Notes: a model not told the origin generated them from the letters alone. A DNA stretch of 64,000 nt from Accumulibacter phosphatis (GCF_000024165.1 NC_013194.1:2790001-2854000), one strand, 5' to 3'; counted from the stretch's first letter, positions 24,851 through 33,943 are shown. Numbers and translations are program-made.

Positions 24851-26026
24851 CTACGGTCGCGCCGGCGGTCTGGTCCGCAGGATGGCAAGCGCCGACACGC
24901 CGACTAGCAGGCCCCAGAAGGCGGAGCCGATGCCGGCGAGCGCAATTCCCGACGCGGTGACAAGGAAAGTCAGTAGCGCTGGTTCGCGTTCGCTCTCGTT
25001 GCCCAGCGCCGCCGCCAGACCGCTGCCGATCGTGCCGAGGAGGGCCAGGCCGGCAATCGCCAGGATAAGTTCCTTGGGGAAAGCCAGGAAGAGCGAGCCG
25101 ACGGTCGCCCCGAACAGCCCGATCAGCAGGTAGAACGCACCGGCGGCCATGGCGGCGACGTAGCGCCTGGCGGGGTCTTCATGCGCTTCGCGGCCCATGC
25201 AGATCGCCGCAGTGATCGCCGCCAGGTTGAGGGCAAAGCCGCCGAAGGGAGCCAGGAGGAGGTTGGCCGCACCGGTCCAGCCGATCAGCGGCGAGATCGG
25301 CACCTGGTAGCCGGAAGCGCGGATCACGGCGACGCCGGGAACGTTCTGCGAGGCCATGGTGACCACATACAAGGGCAGGGCGACACCGACCAGCGCCTGC
25401 CACGAGAACTCCGGCACCGTGAATACCGGCGTCGCCAGCTCGAGACGGACGTCGTCGACGCGCAGCAGCCCCTGCGTCGCCGCCAGGACGATGCCGAGCA
25501 GCAGGGTGACGACGATGGCGTAGCGCGGCAGCAGCCGGCGGCAGATCAGATAGGCGCAGAACATGGGAAAGACCAGGGCGAACTGGCTTCGCATGGCCGC
25601 AAAGGCGTCGAGTCCGAAGCGCAGGAGAACGCCGGCGAGCATGCCCGAGGCGATGGAGATCGGAATCCGGCCGATCATTCGTTCGAACCAGCCGCTGAAC
25701 CCCGACAGCGTGATCAACGCCGCCGAGACGAGGAAGGCGCCGACGGCCTCGCCCATCGACACGCCGGCCGCGCTGGTGATCAGCATTGCCGCACCGGGCG
25801 TGGACCAGGCCGTCAGGACCGGCACGCGGAAGCGCATTGACAACACGATACTGGTCAGGCCCATGCCCACCCCCAGGGCACACATCCACGAGGCGATCTC
25901 GGCAGCGCTCGCGTGCAGCGTTTGGGCGGCCTGGAAGACGATCACCGCCGAGCTGGTGAAGCCGACGAGCACGGCGACGAAGCCAGCAATCACGGCCGAA
26001 GCGGAGAACTCCTTGAGCAGTCGCAT
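24851..26026 (-). CDS. benE: BenE family benzoate/proton symporter-like transporter
   Basis: This 391-aa protein has about 12 membrane segments and the BenE signature regions GFTSSAVIVFQAAQ, SMRFRVPVLTAWSTPGAAML and FGGFALNLAAITAAICMG. BenE proteins import benzoate or related aromatic acids with protons; no benzoate catabolic genes are adjacent, so the substrate is uncertain. The gene is monocistronic and converges on uup. Confidence 0.9.
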   Translation of the reverse strand: MRLLKEFSASAVIAGFVAVLVGFTSSAVIVFQAAQTLHASAAEIASWMCALGVGMGLTSIVLSMRFRVPVLTAWSTPGAAMLITSAAGVSMGEAVGAFLVSAALITLSGFSGWFERMIGRIPISIASGMLAGVLLRFGLDAFAAMRSQFALVFPMFCAYLICRRLLPRYAIVVTLLLGIVLAATQGLLRVDDVRLELATPVFTVPEFSWQALVGVALPLYVVTMASQNVPGVAVIRASGYQVPISPLIGWTGAANLLLAPFGGFALNLAAITAAICMGREAHEDPARRYVAAMAAGAFYLLIGLFGATVGSLFLAFPKELILAIAGLALLGTIGSGLAAALGNESEREPALLTFLVTASGIALAGIGSAFWGLLVGVSALAILRTRPPARP

Positions 26027-26091
26027 CGTTCTTGTCGTGGTCTCTTGCAGCGGGCACCTGGCGGGCGCCCAGGGGAGTCAGTCGAACGGTT

Positions 26092-26964
26092 TCAGGTCCG
26101 GCCCGCCTTGCGCAGTGCTTCGCGAATCTGCGGCAAGGCGGCCTGGGCGGCCTTCTCGCCCTCGAGGATGGCGTCGTGACGGGCCTGGAAATCGGTCGAG
26201 CCGACGCTGCCGACCTGCGGGCGAATCACCACGTCGGCTTCCTTGAGTTCGTAGCGAGCCAGGCTCTGGCCCATGATCGTGAACGTCTGCATCAGGATGT
26301 CGAGCGTGCTGCGTACCGGCTGGTTGCCGGGCCGCGCCGAGATGTCGACGGCGATGATCACATCGCCACCCATCTGGCGCGCCGCGCGAACCGGAATCAG
26401 GCTGCTCAGGCCGCCGTCGACGTATTCGCGTCCGCTCACCTTGACCGGCTGGAAGACGCCCGGTACCGTCGCTGAAGCGCGCACCGCGATGCCGGTGTTG
26501 CCGGTACGGAAGACGATACTCTCGCCGCTGTGCAGATCGGTGGCGACCGCGCCAAACGGTTTCTTCAGGGACTCGAGCGGCCGCTGGCCGACGGCATCGT
26601 TGACGAACTGCTGCAGCGACTCGCCCTTGAGGACACCGCGATCGGGCAGCGACCAGTCGCTGATCTTCGATTCATCGAGCCGGTGCGCCAGCTTCTGCAG
26701 CTCGAAACCGTTGTTGCCGGCCGCGTAAAGGGCGCCGACCACCGCCCCGGCGCTGGTGCCGGTGATGATGTCGGGAAAGATTCCCTGACTTTCCAGCGCC
26801 TTGATCACGCCGACGTGCGCAAAGCCGCGCGCCGCGCCGCCGCCGAGCGCCAGTGCCAGCTTGACGGGTTTGGCCACCGGCGGCGGCGTGGGGGTGCCGG
26901 CACAACCGCCCAGGGCAGCGATGGCGAGCGTGGCAGCAAACAGCAAGTAACGACGCATGGGCAT
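26092..26964 (-). CDS. Patatin-like phospholipase lipoprotein (RssA-like)
   Basis: This 290-aa protein has a lipobox (IAALGGC, Cys at about 21), then a patatin domain with oxyanion loop GGGAARGFAHVGV, nucleophile GTSAG and the Asp of DGGLSS. Family members hydrolyse phospholipids or lysophospholipids. The lipoprotein signal predicts location at the inner face of the outer membrane or on the inner membrane. It is transcribed away from the PEP-CTERM region. Confidence 0.88.
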   Translation of the reverse strand: MPMRRYLLFAATLAIAALGGCAGTPTPPPVAKPVKLALALGGGAARGFAHVGVIKALESQGIFPDIITGTSAGAVVGALYAAGNNGFELQKLAHRLDESKISDWSLPDRGVLKGESLQQFVNDAVGQRPLESLKKPFGAVATDLHSGESIVFRTGNTGIAVRASATVPGVFQPVKVSGREYVDGGLSSLIPVRAARQMGGDVIIAVDISARPGNQPVRSTLDILMQTFTIMGQSLARYELKEADVVIRPQVGSVGSTDFQARHDAILEGEKAAQAALPQIREALRKAGRT

Positions 26965-27213
26965 CCGTTCTACAGGTATCGGTTTTCGCGAGTGGAAAAT
27001 CCCGGCGTGGTGCGCTGGGCAGGCCGCCGACGTCCGCTAGCGCTGTTGCCACGATGGCGAGCGAGTTGAAGCGAGTGGCAATGGTACGACTAATTTCGGT
27101 TCGAAGTCGGCGATCAGCCCGGCGCGGCGTCCTGCTCGGAGGAGCCGGGCCCACCCCCTTCCGGGGGCATGCCGCGCTGACCAAGGCTGCACCCCCGATT
27201 TCGAACCCCGACG
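26965..27213. other. Intergenic region before PEP-CTERM gene 2, part 1
   Basis: No gene is supported. Around 27145–27170 there is a G/C-rich hairpin (CCCCC-TTCC-GGGGG) without a T-run. Confidence 0.4.
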
Positions 27214-27230
27214 TGTCGACGATTTTTACA
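27214..27230 (+). promoter_or_regulatory. 17-base upstream box of PEP-CTERM gene 2, distal copy
   Basis: TGTCGACGATTTTTACA differs from the proximal box (27385) at one position and from the box of PEP-CTERM gene 1 at three. It lies 266 bases before the -24 element. Confidence 0.6.
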
Positions 27231-27384
27231 TCCGCCTGCGCTGCCATAACGGGCTTGGCGGGCACCTACCCCTCGCCGCCGCCAAAACGGCCGGGACAAG
27301 TATGAGGTGACGGCACGCGTGGGCACGAATCCTTGCTACAGGTGGGATTCAGCCCAGAGGGACCAGTCAACGCGCACCCATGGA

Positions 27385-27401
27385 TGTCGACGAATTTTAC
27401 A
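27385..27401 (+). promoter_or_regulatory. 17-base upstream box of PEP-CTERM gene 2, proximal copy
   Basis: TGTCGACGAATTTTACA lies 95 bases before the -24 element, in the same orientation as the other two boxes. It is a candidate site for a sigma-54 enhancer-binding regulator of the PrsR type known to control PEP-CTERM genes. Confidence 0.6.
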
Positions 27402-27495
27402 CGTTTGCTCGCGAATCGCCATCCAGACCTCGGCGACTCGCTCAGGAGGTGTAAACCACTTTTTAAATACGGCTATAGCAAAATAGTTCTGCTAG

Positions 27496-27511
27496 GGGCA
27501 TGGCTTATGCT
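27496..27511 (+). promoter_or_regulatory. Sigma-54 (-24/-12) promoter of PEP-CTERM gene 2
   Basis: GGGCATG-GCTT-ATGCT fits TGGCAYG-N4-TTGCW with exact ten-base spacing between GG and GC. The predicted transcript has an untranslated leader of about 210 bases before the start codon; that leader holds no supported gene. Confidence 0.7.
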
Positions 27512-27733
27512 TGTCGTTCGGTGGGAAAACCATCGCCCTCAACGAGTGGATCTGGACAGCACGATTGGTTCGGTCGTTTTCGGCGCCGTTCGATTTGCGC
27601 ATTCTGGGGAGGAGTCATGAACGAATTCTGGTGACTGGAACACTTCTCACTTGGTCTGTCGGGCCTCGAGTAATCGAAGCTACCACTGGTTGGAAAATCA
27701 GATACTTTTCAAGGAAATGCAAGGGAACTGATC

Positions 27734-29014
27734 ATGAACACGAAGAAGAGCATCACGAAGCTGGCATTGGCCGTTACCCTGGTGTGTGCCGCTTTCGGTA
27801 CAAGCAGCGCCCAGGCGGCAACGGACGCCGAGATCGTTACCGCCATCGACAAGAGTCTTGCGTACCTGCACGCCCAACAACAAGCGGGCGGCAACTGGAG
27901 CTATTGGGGTGGTACCTATGACGATGCCGCCACCGGTGCCGCCGCGTATGCGATGCTCACCCAGAAAAGCCACTGGGGAAGCAACGCGGCGGCCTATCAG
28001 GCCGATGTGGACAAGGCCATCAGGTTTCTTCTCAACAACGCCCTTGGGGCGACCGTCAGCACCAGAAACGATGCCGTAAACATCTGCCCCGGCGGTGGTA
28101 GCTGCGCCGCGGCCTACTGGTACGGCAACGGCGAAAGCAGCTATACCACCGGACTGATCGCGCCGGCGATTGCCCTCTACGCGGCGGGAAATCCGGCGGG
28201 TGTATCGAGCGCCACCAGCGGGCCTTTGGTGGGCAAGACCTGGGGCGATATTGCACAGAGCATCAACAACACATGGGCGGCAAGCCAGAGTACCGCCAAC
28301 CAGGGTGCCTTGATAGGCGGCTGGCGTTATGGCCTCAACGACGGCTACGACTCAGATATGTCGACGACGCAATGGGGGATCATTTCCCTGGCCTATGACA
28401 AGACCCTGGGGGCAAGTCAGCCCGCCATTCTCAACACCGATCTCGCCAAATGGCTTGCTTTTGCTCAAGATCCGACATCGGGTGCAGGGTGCTACCAGGG
28501 ACCTGGTAGTGGCCTTTGCGATCACGCCGACACCGGCGGCCTTCTGGTCGGCCTGGGCCTGATCGGAAAACCCGTCAGCGATGGCGCTGTCCAGAAGGCA
28601 CTGAGTTTTGTAAACAGCAACTGGCGAGACGCCGGCAGCGGCTGGTACGGCAACTTCGGGCACCCCTATGCCATGTGGTCGATCTACAAGGGTCTTGAAA
28701 CGAACATCGGGCTCACTGACACAGCAACCATTACGAATCTTCGGCCCGGCGACTGTGGCGGCGATAGGGGCACGGATTGCAACTGGTGGCAGGACTATAA
28801 CGAATGGTTGGTCAGTAATCAGAGGACTGATGGAAGCTGGGCTGGCGCTGATTATTGGACCGATCCGCTGGCGACTGCCTTCTATCTGCCCATCCTGGGT
28901 GGCACCGTGATTCCCGATGGTGGCGACACGCCCGAACCCGGTACGCTGGCGCTATTGGCCGGCGCTCTGCTCGGCATGAGGTCGCTGCGGAGGAAGGGCA
29001 ACACCCGGAGCTGA
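27734..29014 (+). CDS. PEP-CTERM protein with prenyltransferase/squalene-cyclase-like alpha-toroid
   Basis: This 426-aa exported protein has a signal peptide (1–28, ending GTSSAQA). The body resembles the alpha/alpha-barrel of prenyltransferase and squalene-cyclase proteins, with repeated helices around segments such as AIDKSLAYLHAQQQAGGNWSY, DKAIRFLLNNAL, GALIGGWRYGLNDGYDSDMS and GAVQKALSFVNSNW. The PEP-CTERM tail (TPEPGTLALLAGALLG, then SLRRKGNTRS) follows. The cyclase DXDD motif is not evident, so catalysis is doubtful; a structural or carbohydrate/lipid-binding surface role is possible. AGGGAACTGATC precedes the ATG. It is expressed from a sigma-54 promoter. Confidence 0.85.
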   Translation: MNTKKSITKLALAVTLVCAAFGTSSAQAATDAEIVTAIDKSLAYLHAQQQAGGNWSYWGGTYDDAATGAAAYAMLTQKSHWGSNAAAYQADVDKAIRFLLNNALGATVSTRNDAVNICPGGGSCAAAYWYGNGESSYTTGLIAPAIALYAAGNPAGVSSATSGPLVGKTWGDIAQSINNTWAASQSTANQGALIGGWRYGLNDGYDSDMSTTQWGIISLAYDKTLGASQPAILNTDLAKWLAFAQDPTSGAGCYQGPGSGLCDHADTGGLLVGLGLIGKPVSDGAVQKALSFVNSNWRDAGSGWYGNFGHPYAMWSIYKGLETNIGLTDTATITNLRPGDCGGDRGTDCNWWQDYNEWLVSNQRTDGSWAGADYWTDPLATAFYLPILGGTVIPDGGDTPEPGTLALLAGALLGMRSLRRKGNTRS

Positions 29015-29192
29015 TAGATCGTCTGCCGCAGGCGCCAAGGGCGGGGAGACCCGCCCTTGTCTATCGTGCGTATCGATTGCGGAGCTTGGTTGGCTTTTCG
29101 GTATTCTGGAGGCGGTCCCGCAGGCTCTGCCCCCGGACGGGCGCTCCTCGGTGTATCCTCCGGTTCTCGCAGACTATGGGAGAGCACGAATC

Positions 29193-30575
29193 ATGGCCGT
29201 AGCGCCGGAAACCGCCATCATGGCTTTGTATTGTGACTTCGAGAACGTGGCACTTGGCGTACGCGACGCGAAGTACGACAAGTTCGACATCAAGCCGGTC
29301 CTCGAACGTCTGCTGCTCAAAGGCAGTATCGTTGTCAAGAAGGCCTACTGTGACTGGGAGCGCTACAAGGGCTTCAAGTCGACCATGCACGAAGCGAGTT
29401 TCGAGCTGATCGAAATTCCGCACCTGCGTCAATCGGGCAAGAACTCGGCCGACATCCGGCTCGTCGTCGATGCGCTGGACCTGTGCTACACCAAGTCGCA
29501 TGTCGATACCTTCGTGATCATCAGCGGCGACTCGGACTTTTCACCGCTGGTCTCGAAGCTGCGCGAGAACGCCAAGTACGTGATCGGCGTCGGCGTCAAA
29601 CAGTCCACTTCCGATCTGTTGATCGGCAACTGCGACGAATTCATCTTCTACGACGATCTGGTGCGCGAGAGCCAGCGGGCGGCGCGGCGTGATTCCCGAG
29701 AGGCTCAAGCCGTGGTCAGGCGCTCGCCGGAAGAGGATGCGCAGCGCAAGGCCGAGTTGGAAGCGCGGCGGAGCAAGGCGATCGAACTGGCTGTGGCCAC
29801 TTTTGATGCGCTCGTCGCCGAGCGCGGCGACAGCAGCAAGATCTGGGCGTCGATGCTCAAGGAAGCGATCAAGCGGCGCAAGCCCGATTTCAGCGAGTCG
29901 TATTACGGCTTCCGCGCGTTCGGCAACCTGCTCGAGGAAGCGCAGGCACGCGGCCTGCTGGAGATCGGTCGGGACGAGAAGTCGGGCACTTATGTGTTCC
30001 GCAGCAACGGCATCGCGGCGCGGGCGGAGTTGCCCGTCGAGATGGCGGCCGAGCCGACACCGGGCACCGGCGCCGAGCTGCACAGCGAAGGGATTCCCGG
30101 CGAGGTGACGGCGGCTGAACCGGCCGATACGCGCCGGAAAGGGCAGGGCCGGCGCAAGGCAGGGGAGAAGGTGGGCCGACGTTCCCGCGGCGAGGCCAGA
30201 GAAGTCAAGGAAGAAGCCGGAGCAGCCGAATCCGGCGAGCCGGCCCGCGAAGCCACGCCGTTCGGCGACGGCGAGTCGGCACCCTTGCCCGACCGGCCTG
30301 AGTCCGTCGAGGAGCGTGGACCAGCAGAGGCACCGATGCCGACAGCGGGCTTCGCGTTCGTGGAGGACAGGTCGCTGGTGGTCACCGATTCAGGACCGGC
30401 GAGCACCAGCGAACTGGCGCCGCCGCCAGAGACGGCAACCGAAATCGAGGACAGGCCTGTCACCAACGCTGGAGCCGAGGCCGAGGCGGAAGCGGAGGCC
30501 AGCAAACCTGCCAAGAAACCGGCGAGTCGCAGTCGCCGCCCACGCAAGCCCAAGGAAGCGCCGGAAAGCGCCTAG
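29193..30575 (+). CDS. NYN-domain ribonuclease-like protein with OST-HTH (LOTUS) domain
   Basis: This 460-aa protein has an N-terminal NYN (PIN-like) domain of the LabA/DUF88 group with the acidic residues D15 (ALYCDFEN), D87 (NSADIRL), D113 and D115 (IISGDSDF). An OST-HTH/LOTUS RNA-binding domain follows at about 190–270 (AVATFDALVAERG, LLEEAQARGLLEIG). The last ~185 residues are a low-complexity charged tail rich in Glu, Ala, Lys and Arg. Such proteins are predicted metal-dependent RNases. The start has GGGAGA upstream, and the 14 extra in-frame codons before it are not family-like. It converges on panD through a shared terminator. Confidence 0.87.
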   Translation: MAVAPETAIMALYCDFENVALGVRDAKYDKFDIKPVLERLLLKGSIVVKKAYCDWERYKGFKSTMHEASFELIEIPHLRQSGKNSADIRLVVDALDLCYTKSHVDTFVIISGDSDFSPLVSKLRENAKYVIGVGVKQSTSDLLIGNCDEFIFYDDLVRESQRAARRDSREAQAVVRRSPEEDAQRKAELEARRSKAIELAVATFDALVAERGDSSKIWASMLKEAIKRRKPDFSESYYGFRAFGNLLEEAQARGLLEIGRDEKSGTYVFRSNGIAARAELPVEMAAEPTPGTGAELHSEGIPGEVTAAEPADTRRKGQGRRKAGEKVGRRSRGEAREVKEEAGAAESGEPAREATPFGDGESAPLPDRPESVEERGPAEAPMPTAGFAFVEDRSLVVTDSGPASTSELAPPPETATEIEDRPVTNAGAEAEAEAEASKPAKKPASRSRRPRKPKEAPESA

Positions 30576-30626
30576 CGGGCAAACCGACGCTGCGCGAGCA
30601 GCCGGCCGCCAGGGGTGTGAAAGCAA

Positions 30627-30654
30627 AAAAGCCGCGACTCGCATCGCGGCTTTT
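30627..30654. terminator. Bidirectional terminator between the NYN gene and panD
   Basis: An 11-bp stem AAAAGCCGCGA/TCGCGGCTTTT with a six-base loop is flanked by A-runs and T-runs, so it can serve both convergent transcripts. Confidence 0.88.
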
Positions 30655-30678
30655 CCATGGTTGCGGCAGAACCCGCCT

Positions 30679-31062
30679 TCAGGCAGCGGCCTGCGCCGGG
30701 ATCTTGCCGGCGGTGCGGACAATGCGGTTCTGGGTGTCGACGTAGATGAGCTGCGGCGCATATTTCGCCAGTTCGACTTCGTTGTACGCGGCAAAGCTGG
30801 CGATGATCAGGATGTCACCCGGCGCGGCGCGTCGTGCGGCCGAACCATTCACCGAAATGACTCCGGATCCTCGCTCGGCGCGCAGGGCGTAGGTCGTGAA
30901 GCGCTCACCGTTATTGACGTTCCAGATGTCGATCTGTTCGTATTCACGGATGTTTGCCGCCTCGAGAAGGTCCTCGTCGATCGCGCATGACCCTTCATAG
31001 TGAAGCTCGGCATGCGTGGCGCTTACGCGGTGCAGCTTCGACTTCAGCATTGTTCTCTGCAT
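30679..31062 (-). CDS. panD: Aspartate 1-decarboxylase (pyruvoyl enzyme)
   Basis: This 127-aa proenzyme contains the self-cleavage site G24-S25 in LHYEGSCAID, the residue pair that yields the pyruvoyl group, and the downstream IDIWNVNNGERFTTY and GDILIIASFA segments. It makes beta-alanine for pantothenate. The length and first residues (MQRTMLKSKLHRVS) match the family. It follows panC by 57 bases. Confidence 0.96.
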   Translation of the reverse strand: MQRTMLKSKLHRVSATHAELHYEGSCAIDEDLLEAANIREYEQIDIWNVNNGERFTTYALRAERGSGVISVNGSAARRAAPGDILIIASFAAYNEVELAKYAPQLIYVDTQNRIVRTAGKIPAQAAA

Positions 31063-31119
31063 GGAATCACCAGTTCGGAGTGGGGGGGGAAGCGCATTGT
31101 AGCGACTAATGGCCGCCTG

Positions 31120-31965
31120 TCAACGACCTCCGGGGCCGGCGATTTCGACGTTGTCGATCAGCCGTGCGGCGCCCAGCCGACTGGCAGCGAGGACGACCAG
31201 CGGGCCGTCTTCGCCGTGTTGCGGGCACTGCAGATCGGACTGCCGGCGCACCGCCACGTAGTCCGTTTTCCAGCCGTTGCGGTCGAGTTCGGCGGTGGCG
31301 TCCCGTTCGAGGCGCAGGAAATCGCGTTCGCCGTAACGTACTGCTTCGCTGATGCGGCCGAGCAGGCGATAGAGGCGCGGCGCCTCGGCGCGCTCGGCTG
31401 CCGACAGGTAGACGTTGCGCGAGGAGAGCGCCAGGCCGTCGTCGGCACGCACCGTCTCGCCGCCGACGATGTCGATCGGCAAGGCGAGTTGCCGCGTCAT
31501 GTTGCGCAGAACCATCAACTGCTGGTAGTCCTTCTTGCCGAACAGCGCTACCTGCGGCTGCACGATATTGAACAGCTTGAGGACCACCGTGGCGACGCCA
31601 CGGAAATGACCGGGACGGAACTCGCCATCGAGTTGATTCTGGATTTCGGGCGGGTCGACGTGATATTGCTGCGGCTCTGGATAGAGATCGGTCTCCGCGG
31701 GTGCAAACAGCAGGTCGACGCCGGCCGCGGTGAGTTTGTCGCAGTCGGCCACGAAGGTGCGTGGATAGCGGTCGAAGTCGTCGTTCGGCCCGAATTGAAG
31801 GCGGTTCACGAAAATCGTGGCGACGACTGTGTCGCCGTGCGTGCGCGCATCCGTCATCAGGGCGATGTGGCCCGCGTGCAGGTTGCCCATCGTCGGCACC
31901 ACGGCGACACGACCACGATGTTTCAGCGCTGCGCGCAGTTCGGCAATCGACGAATGGATCTGCAT
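31120..31965 (-). CDS. panC: Pantothenate synthetase
   Basis: This 281-aa ATP-dependent ligase joins pantoate and beta-alanine. The HIGH-like motif appears in PTMGNLHAGH, with SIFVN-type TIFVNRLQFGPNDDFDRYPR, FGKKDYQQL and the KMSKS-like segment replaced by LSSRNVYLS as usual in PanC. It is the middle gene of panB–panC–panD. Confidence 0.96.
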   Translation of the reverse strand: MQIHSSIAELRAALKHRGRVAVVPTMGNLHAGHIALMTDARTHGDTVVATIFVNRLQFGPNDDFDRYPRTFVADCDKLTAAGVDLLFAPAETDLYPEPQQYHVDPPEIQNQLDGEFRPGHFRGVATVVLKLFNIVQPQVALFGKKDYQQLMVLRNMTRQLALPIDIVGGETVRADDGLALSSRNVYLSAAERAEAPRLYRLLGRISEAVRYGERDFLRLERDATAELDRNGWKTDYVAVRRQSDLQCPQHGEDGPLVVLAASRLGAARLIDNVEIAGPGGR

Positions 31966-31975
31966 GGCTATTCAG

Positions 31976-32788
31976 TCAGTAACAGTTTTCCGGACCGGGG
32001 AAGCTGCCGTCCTTGACGGCATTGACGTAGGCGGCGATGGCGCCGGCGATGGACGTCTGCCCGGCCATGAAGTTCCTGACGAAGCGTGCCTTCTTGCCGG
32101 CGGAAACGTCCAGCATGTCGTGCAGGACCAGCACCTGTCCGGAGCACTCCCGACTGGCGCCGATGCCGATGGTAGGGATGGTCAGCCGGCCGGTCACTTC
32201 AGCAGCCAGCGCCTGCGGGATGGCCTCGAGGACGATCAGCCCGGCACCCGCCTCCTGTTGAGCCAGCGCATCGGCGATCAAACGGGCGGCGCCGGAATCG
32301 TCCCGCCCCTGGACGCGGTAGCCACCAAGCTGGTGAACCGATTGCGGGGTCAGCCCGACGTGCGCGCATACCGGGATGCCTCGGGCGGTCAGAAAGCGTG
32401 TCGTTTCCGCCAATTCGACACCGCCTTCGATCTTGACCATCTGCGCGCCAGCAGCCATCAGCGTGACGGCGTTGCGCAGCGCACGCTGCGGGCTCTCCTG
32501 GAAGCTGCCGAAAGGCATGTCGGCGATCACCAGCGGGCGCCGGCTGCCGCGCGCGACGCTGGCCGTGTGGTAGGCGATGTCGGACAGGGTCACCGGCAGC
32601 GTCGAGTCATGGCCTTGCAGGACCATGCCGAGCGAGTCGCCGATCAACAAGGCGTCGACACCGACCGCATCGCAGACCACCGCGAAGCTGGCGTCGTAGC
32701 AGGTGAGGACCGCGATCTTCTCGCCATTGACGCGCATCCGGGCGAGATCGAGCTGCGTCAGCCGGCGCGTCGCAACGTGGGTGGACAT
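31976..32788 (-). CDS. panB: 3-methyl-2-oxobutanoate hydroxymethyltransferase
   Basis: This 270-aa protein makes ketopantoate from alpha-ketoisovalerate and methylene-THF. Visible family motifs are KIAVLTCYDASFA, LIGDSLGMVLQGHDSTLPV, HVGLTPQSVHQLGGYRVQGR and the catalytic-glutamate region LIVLEAIP. It ends ten bases before panC and opens the pantothenate operon. Confidence 0.96.
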   Translation of the reverse strand: MSTHVATRRLTQLDLARMRVNGEKIAVLTCYDASFAVVCDAVGVDALLIGDSLGMVLQGHDSTLPVTLSDIAYHTASVARGSRRPLVIADMPFGSFQESPQRALRNAVTLMAAGAQMVKIEGGVELAETTRFLTARGIPVCAHVGLTPQSVHQLGGYRVQGRDDSGAARLIADALAQQEAGAGLIVLEAIPQALAAEVTGRLTIPTIGIGASRECSGQVLVLHDMLDVSAGKKARFVRNFMAGQTSIAGAIAAYVNAVKDGSFPGPENCY

Positions 32789-32821
32789 GGGTTTGCTCTC
32801 CGGGTTTGAGATAGTGGCGCG

Positions 32822-33943
32822 TCAGCGTGCGCGGACAAGCGAGTCGGGTCTGGCGTCGCCGTCACAAGCCATCCGTTCGAGGTTCTGCAGAACCAGCATG
32901 CTGGCAGCTTCCATCTGCTCGATCGCATCGACGCCGGCAGAAAGATCGCCGGCATGCAATGCCTCGACAGCGGCACGGCCCTGCCGATGAACGTCGATGT
33001 GAGGCTTCTCCAGCCCTCGATAGCCATCAAGCTGCGAGAAGCAGGTCTTGCCCTCGCCCTCATAATACCATTTGCCCAGACGGCAGCCGGTGTGCGTGGC
33101 GAGGTCGTCGGCACGCTTGTCGGACGTGTTGAGGAAAACCTGATAGATGTCGAACTTGAATAGCAGATGATCGATCTTGGCCAACTCGACAAGACTGCGC
33201 AGCGCAGCCAGACCGATGGTCTGCTCCATTTTCTGGGCGAGCGCGGTGATCCCGCCGATCGTCGATGAAGCCTGCCGGCCCTGCTCGCTGAACGAGTCCG
33301 ACTGCTCGGCAAGGTTGCCGATACTGCTCTGGGCGGAGGCAGTTTCACCCTGGATGGTGGTCACCAGTTGCGAAATGTCACTGGTCGCGTGCGTGGTGCG
33401 GTCGGCAAGTTTGCGAACCTCATCGGCGACCACGGCAAAGCCGCGGCCGGCCTCGCCTGCGCGAGCAGCTTCTATCGCGGCGTTGAGCGCCAGCAGGTTG
33501 GTCTGGTCGGCGATTTCCTTGATCAGATGCACGATGCCGCCGATCTTCTGGGTGCTGCCCTGCAGGCCAAGGATCTTGCCCAGAGCGTCGCGCGAGTCTT
33601 CGGCGAGCCGGTTCAACTCGCTGCTGATTGCCTGTACCAACTCGCGACTGCTGGAGGCCAGGCCGGCCGCGGCCACCGTTTCCTGCTGCTCGTCACGCAG
33701 TCGGTGGGCGAGAGCGGCGAGGGTCTGCTGCGACTCGGCCAGCGATTGTCGATACGAGCGGAACGAAGCAAACAGCCGTTGCCGATCACGATCGTGGCCT
33801 AGCGCCGCAGCCGTCACCTGATCGCCTTGGGCGAGTCGGGAGTGCATCGTCGAAAGCTGGTCACGCAGACCGGCGTTCTCGGCGGCAAGCTCGTCGACGC
33901 GTTGTTGCAGGCTGCGGATCTTCTCCCCACTCCCGAAAATCAT
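32822..33943 (-). CDS. Soluble methyl-accepting chemoreceptor with C-terminal CZB domain
   Basis: This 373-aa protein lacks membrane segments. Its N-terminal 100 residues form a coiled coil (IRSLQQRVDELAAENAGL). The signalling hairpin is clear: IGGIVHLIKEIADQTNLLALNAAIEAARAGE in two halves around the tip, followed by GFAVVADEVRKLADRT. The CZB (chemoreceptor zinc-binding) domain at about 255–345 has HLLFK, HTGCRLGKWYY and PHIDVHRQG, supplying the His-Cys-His-His zinc site. Such receptors sense zinc or hypochlorous acid in the cytoplasm. The start MIFGSGEKI has AGGGAGA upstream; the 63 extra open codons are not receptor-like. Confidence 0.9.
   Translation of the reverse strand: MIFGSGEKIRSLQQRVDELAAENAGLRDQLSTMHSRLAQGDQVTAAALGHDRDRQRLFASFRSYRQSLAESQQTLAALAHRLRDEQQETVAAAGLASSSRELVQAISSELNRLAEDSRDALGKILGLQGSTQKIGGIVHLIKEIADQTNLLALNAAIEAARAGEAGRGFAVVADEVRKLADRTTHATSDISQLVTTIQGETASAQSSIGNLAEQSDSFSEQGRQASSTIGGITALAQKMEQTIGLAALRSLVELAKIDHLLFKFDIYQVFLNTSDKRADDLATHTGCRLGKWYYEGEGKTCFSQLDGYRGLEKPHIDVHRQGRAAVEALHAGDLSAGVDAIEQMEAASMLVLQNLERMACDGDARPDSLVRAR

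Noticed and set aside
27333..27620. 95-codon open frame on the plus strand
   Set aside because: It spans the regulatory box and sigma-54 promoter of PEP-CTERM gene 2 and lacks codon bias.
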